The notes below the pieces were generated by a model. The model made no database searches and had not been told where the DNA came from. It saw only the letters and a program-made list of their open reading frames with translations. A stretch of 15,665 nucleotides of DNA, taken from contig JAJZEL010000062.1 of NCBI GenBank assembly GCA_021828575.1, positions 1 through 15,665 on the forward strand. Direction: 5' to 3'. Made by a program: the position numbers and the translations under genes. This document shows positions 12,810 to 15,665 of this stretch, in pieces. The stretch comes from Pseudomonadota bacterium. Its GTDB lineage: Bacteria > Pseudomonadota > Gammaproteobacteria > Burkholderiales > Ferrovaceae. The stretch's first letter is position 1. Each line of letters opens with the position of its first letter.

Positions 12810-15665
12810 CTAATCCTCCAGTACCAGCAGGTGATCCTGGAGGAGGTAGTAAATGGCTTTGCGCACGGTTTCGTCTGGAAACAGGGCTGCATAGCGACTC
12901 AGTTGCGCACGATGGCCCTCTGCGTTTTCCCCCAGAAGGGTTTCCACCTTACCGGGTCCATTCAGGCGCACCACCTTGTAATCAATGATCCAGCGTATTC
13001 CATTTTCCACGAATGTGCGATCCATCCTCAAGGAATGGACCTCCGTGTCGACGACCTGGTTGAGCGCCCACTCGTTTCGTTCTTCATCGCGGGATTTCAG
13101 TATCCATTGACCTGTTGGCGATGTGGTTGCAATTTCCAGCGCTTGCAGAACCTCGCTGGCCGAATGATTGCATTCGCTTTCTGGCAACCCTCTGGTTTTC
13201 AACCAGCGCATGGCCGGTTCCATCAGGGCGAGTATGCGTGATCTGGGCCAATGATTGGTGCCATCCTTTGCCATGAGTTCCAGGTAACGGTGAACCAGGG
13301 TACCCACCATGGGCTCCCTGGAAAAAGAAGGGTCATCAGGGAGTGAAAATGGGTCAGGCAGTGTCAGTGTCCTGCTCAGGGATGTGACACAAACATCTGA
13401 GGGTATTTCAGGCCGGATCAGGCGAACCAGGCGGCCATCAAATTGCCACGAGTGCTTTGCGCTATCCCGCATGTCCTGATTTGTGATGCAAGTAGGCTCT
13501 TGCTCGGCTGCTTGTTTGAATTTGGTAGAAACCCTGGCCCACAGCATCTCCAGAAAACTCCCCAAAACGGGTGTTTTCAGGGTGTTTGTTACGGCTGAGT
13601 CACGATTTGCCACGCCAACCAGATGCAGTTCACGGATGCTGCGTGTGACGGCCACATAAAGTACCCGTCGGCTTTCATGCTGTTCGCGGGATTTTTCGAA
13701 TGCTGTCAGAAAATCATGTTTTTCCTGATGGACGGTCGTTTTTGCAGCCACCACCAAGTGTTCGCTGCCCTCAGGCCCCAGAATCTGGTCCCATAACAGG
13801 AGGGGTTTTTCATCGGAGCGCGATGCGCGGTGCAGTCCAGGCAGGATCACTGCATCAAATTCGAGTCCTTTGGACTTGTGGATGGTCATGATTTGCAAGC
13901 TACTGGTCGCAGAGGGATCAGTGGCGGCATATAATTTCCCTACCTCCTCGTCTAGTCGCGACAGGTCAAGAAACCCTCGTGTTTCCAGGCGGTCAAGCAC
14001 TGAAAAAAATGCGCGTGCATCGCTCAGTTCGCGAGAAAGACCCAGGCAGTAAGGCCCTCCCAGCGCTTGCCAGACTCCTTCGATCCAGCGGCGTGGGCGT
14101 TGCTGGGCCCGGTACTGGAAAGCATCATTCAATACCGCACGTACGTGCCGTAATCGCTGTTGCCCGTCCGGACTGAGCTGGAGCAACCGATCTTCGTCCT
14201 GCATCAATACCCATAATGGGGTGGCAGGGGCATCTGCGGCCAGAGCGTGCAGGTCGGAAAGACGCAGGCCACACCATGGGGCGCGCAACAGGGCAAGCCA
14301 ATGCAGGCGGTCGCCCGTGTGATGCAGGGCACGGGTCAGGGTCACCAGGTCGGCCACTATCTGTCGTTTGCCCAATGGGTCGATTTCAACTGCCTGATAG
14401 TGTAGGTCAGGATGATGGGCTCGCAACTCTCTGGCCAGGGATTCCACATGTTTTCGGGCCCTGACGAGTATCGCAATGCTTCCTTCGGGGGATCGCTCAC
14501 GGATCTCGCGAATCAGCGTCACCACTGTCCTCGCTTCCAGTGTGTCAGTTTCCGCCCCGGTTTCTGCCACCAAAGGGTGGATAAAGACCCCGGTACCCGG
14601 CGCATTGCCTTTTGTGGCGCGGGCCGAGACAAACCGGACGGCACCTGACTGGGGATCGTCCTGATTTCCAAATATGGCTGGAAAGGAGTGATTGATCCAG
14701 TTGACCACGGATTCACAGGAGCGGTTGTTGCGATACAAGGTCAGGCTTCTGGGCCGCATCTGCCCGAGCCCTTCATCCCTGATCTTGAGAAAGAGGCCCA
14801 CGTCGGCCTTGCGAAACCGGTAGATGGATTGCATGGGATCACCCACCAGGAACAGGGTACGGCCATCATCGGGCTGCCAGCCCGAAGTCAGACGTTCCAG
14901 AAGCGTCACCTGCACAGGACTGGTGTCCTGAAATTCGTCCACCAGCAGGTGGCTGATGCGATAGTCCAGATGCAGTGCCAGGTCAGTAGGATCGTCCTGC
15001 TTACCCAAGGCCAGGAGAGCATTCTGGCTGATCTGGGAAAAATCCACCTGTCCTTCTTCCTGGAAAACCAGCCACAGTTGCGCGGTGGCCTGCTTCAGGA
15101 TTGTCACCAGATCCTGGATGAGTTGCCATTCATCCTCGGGATATTCGGGACTGGGTAGTCGGATCATCTCCGTCAGCATTGCATGAAAGGACGGGTTGGC
15201 TTCCAGCATCTCACGACACTCGGAAAAAGCTGTCCGGAGTACATCCAGATCACTGTTGTCCAGTGGCAGGTGATTGGGAAGACGTACCCGCAGCTTTCCT
15301 TCCTGGGTCAACAGCAGGCCAGCCAGTTTTTTCCAGTAGACAAGGGATTCGGGACGGGTCTCCAGTGGCGAGGGCCAGAGACGCAATGGATCATGGCTAC
15401 ACAGGACCACTCGGGTCAAGCGTTCCCGGGCCAATGGGGACATGGCGTTGGCCACGCTTTTCAGCTTTTGTTCCAGCAGACTGGAGAGCATGTGTTGCAT
15501 GGAAGACTGATCCCAGTCGGTACCGGTACGGTGGGCATGGCCCAGCCATTGTTCACGGCGATCCAGCATGGATTCGAGCAGCGTCTGGAATCTCGGAATG
15601 GAATTGTCGAAATGCGGAAGCACCCGGGCCAGTGCATCGGCTACTTCACCTTCTTCTTCAAGTTC
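12810..15665 (-). CDS. AddA/RecB-like UvrD-family helicase-nuclease (5' partial)
   Basis: This is a superfamily 1A DNA helicase with a C-terminal nuclease, of the double-strand-break repair type that cuts DNA ends for RecA. The frame runs open through the right edge of the window, so the N-terminus with Walker A is missing; 951 residues are seen. Visible motifs are II LLVDEFQDTSPVQ (near 14950-14910), III GDPMQSIYRFRKAD (near 14850-14810), V MTIHKSKGLEFD (near 13890-13855) and VI RRVLYVAVTR (near 13670-13640). The nuclease domain follows: GTLVHRYLEL (near 13300), then MDRTF and IIDYK (near 13025-12975) and QLSRY (near 12900), so its catalytic residues look intact. An AddB-like partner would be expected upstream, outside the window. 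A GTG at 15623 is in frame but lies inside conserved sequence and is not the start. Confidence 0.9.
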   Translation of the reverse strand, partial: ELEEEGEVADALARVLPHFDNSIPRFQTLLESMLDRREQWLGHAHRTGTDWDQSSMQHMLSSLLEQKLKSVANAMSPLARERLTRVVLCSHDPLRLWPSPLETRPESLVYWKKLAGLLLTQEGKLRVRLPNHLPLDNSDLDVLRTAFSECREMLEANPSFHAMLTEMIRLPSPEYPEDEWQLIQDLVTILKQATAQLWLVFQEEGQVDFSQISQNALLALGKQDDPTDLALHLDYRISHLLVDEFQDTSPVQVTLLERLTSGWQPDDGRTLFLVGDPMQSIYRFRKADVGLFLKIRDEGLGQMRPRSLTLYRNNRSCESVVNWINHSFPAIFGNQDDPQSGAVRFVSARATKGNAPGTGVFIHPLVAETGAETDTLEARTVVTLIREIRERSPEGSIAILVRARKHVESLARELRAHHPDLHYQAVEIDPLGKRQIVADLVTLTRALHHTGDRLHWLALLRAPWCGLRLSDLHALAADAPATPLWVLMQDEDRLLQLSPDGQQRLRHVRAVLNDAFQYRAQQRPRRWIEGVWQALGGPYCLGLSRELSDARAFFSVLDRLETRGFLDLSRLDEEVGKLYAATDPSATSSLQIMTIHKSKGLEFDAVILPGLHRASRSDEKPLLLWDQILGPEGSEHLVVAAKTTVHQEKHDFLTAFEKSREQHESRRVLYVAVTRSIRELHLVGVANRDSAVTNTLKTPVLGSFLEMLWARVSTKFKQAAEQEPTCITNQDMRDSAKHSWQFDGRLVRLIRPEIPSDVCVTSLSRTLTLPDPFSLPDDPSFSREPMVGTLVHRYLELMAKDGTNHWPRSRILALMEPAMRWLKTRGLPESECNHSASEVLQALEIATTSPTGQWILKSRDEERNEWALNQVVDTEVHSLRMDRTFVENGIRWIIDYKVVRLNGPGKVETLLGENAEGHRAQLSRYAALFPDETVRKAIYYLLQDHLLVLED
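12814..12844 (+). other. Perfect 8-bp hairpin just past the fdxA stop
   Basis: TCCTCCAG (12814-12821) and CTGGAGGA (12837-12844) pair perfectly around a 15-base loop, starting ten bases after the fdxA stop within the end of the opposing helicase gene. No T tract follows on the plus strand. It may mark or protect the 3' end of fdxA mRNA. Confidence 0.4.

Noticed and set aside
14688..15158. Plus-strand open frame opposite the AddA-like helicase.
   Set aside because: It lies directly opposite motifs II and III of the helicase and has no independent support.
1..15665. Defence island, toxin-antitoxin, prophage, CRISPR or mobile element.
   Set aside because: All genes belong to housekeeping or common metabolic families; no repeats, integrase, transposase, tRNA or small paired genes were seen.

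Overview
This 15.7 kb window reads as ordinary chromosome from a proteobacterium, most likely a betaproteobacterium of moderate GC content. The evidence is the trxA-rho-rpmE order, a 7Fe ferredoxin that closely matches the Azotobacter type, a proteobacterial HrpA, and an AddA-like helicase-nuclease next to trxA. The genus cannot be fixed from the sequence alone. Coding density is very high: no gap exceeds about 200 bases. I see no tRNA, rRNA, CRISPR array, insertion sequence, attachment site or replication origin.

Positions 1-4329 hold five closely packed plus-strand genes: the end of an Atm1-type ABC exporter, a PBP7-like D-Ala-D-Ala endopeptidase with a histidine cluster at its mature N-terminus, and a complete lutA-lutB-lutC lactate-oxidation set joined by ATGA overlaps. 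No lactate permease or Lut regulator lies in the window. Positions 4323-10175 run on the minus strand. In transcription order they are a GT83/ArnT-like membrane glycosyltransferase, the DEAH-box RNA helicase HrpA (GTGA overlap with the transferase) and a secreted FKBP-type prolyl isomerase whose 3' end overlaps that of lutC by 7 bases.

Positions 10239-12279, also on the minus strand, hold trxA, rho and rpmE, closed by a clear intrinsic terminator. A ~200-base divergent control region separates trxA from plus-strand fdxA. The window ends inside a large AddA/UvrD-type helicase with an intact C-terminal PD-(D/E)XK nuclease domain, on the minus strand and convergent with fdxA.

No gene set looks like a new defence or mobile system. 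The less-explained signals are in the RNA and DNA between genes: three mutually exclusive hairpin arms after rpmE, a repeated C-rich element in the rho leader, a 17-base-period direct repeat upstream of fdxA, and perfect hairpins 10-11 bases after the plus-strand stop at both convergent gene junctions. These are proposals from reading by eye, not computed results.
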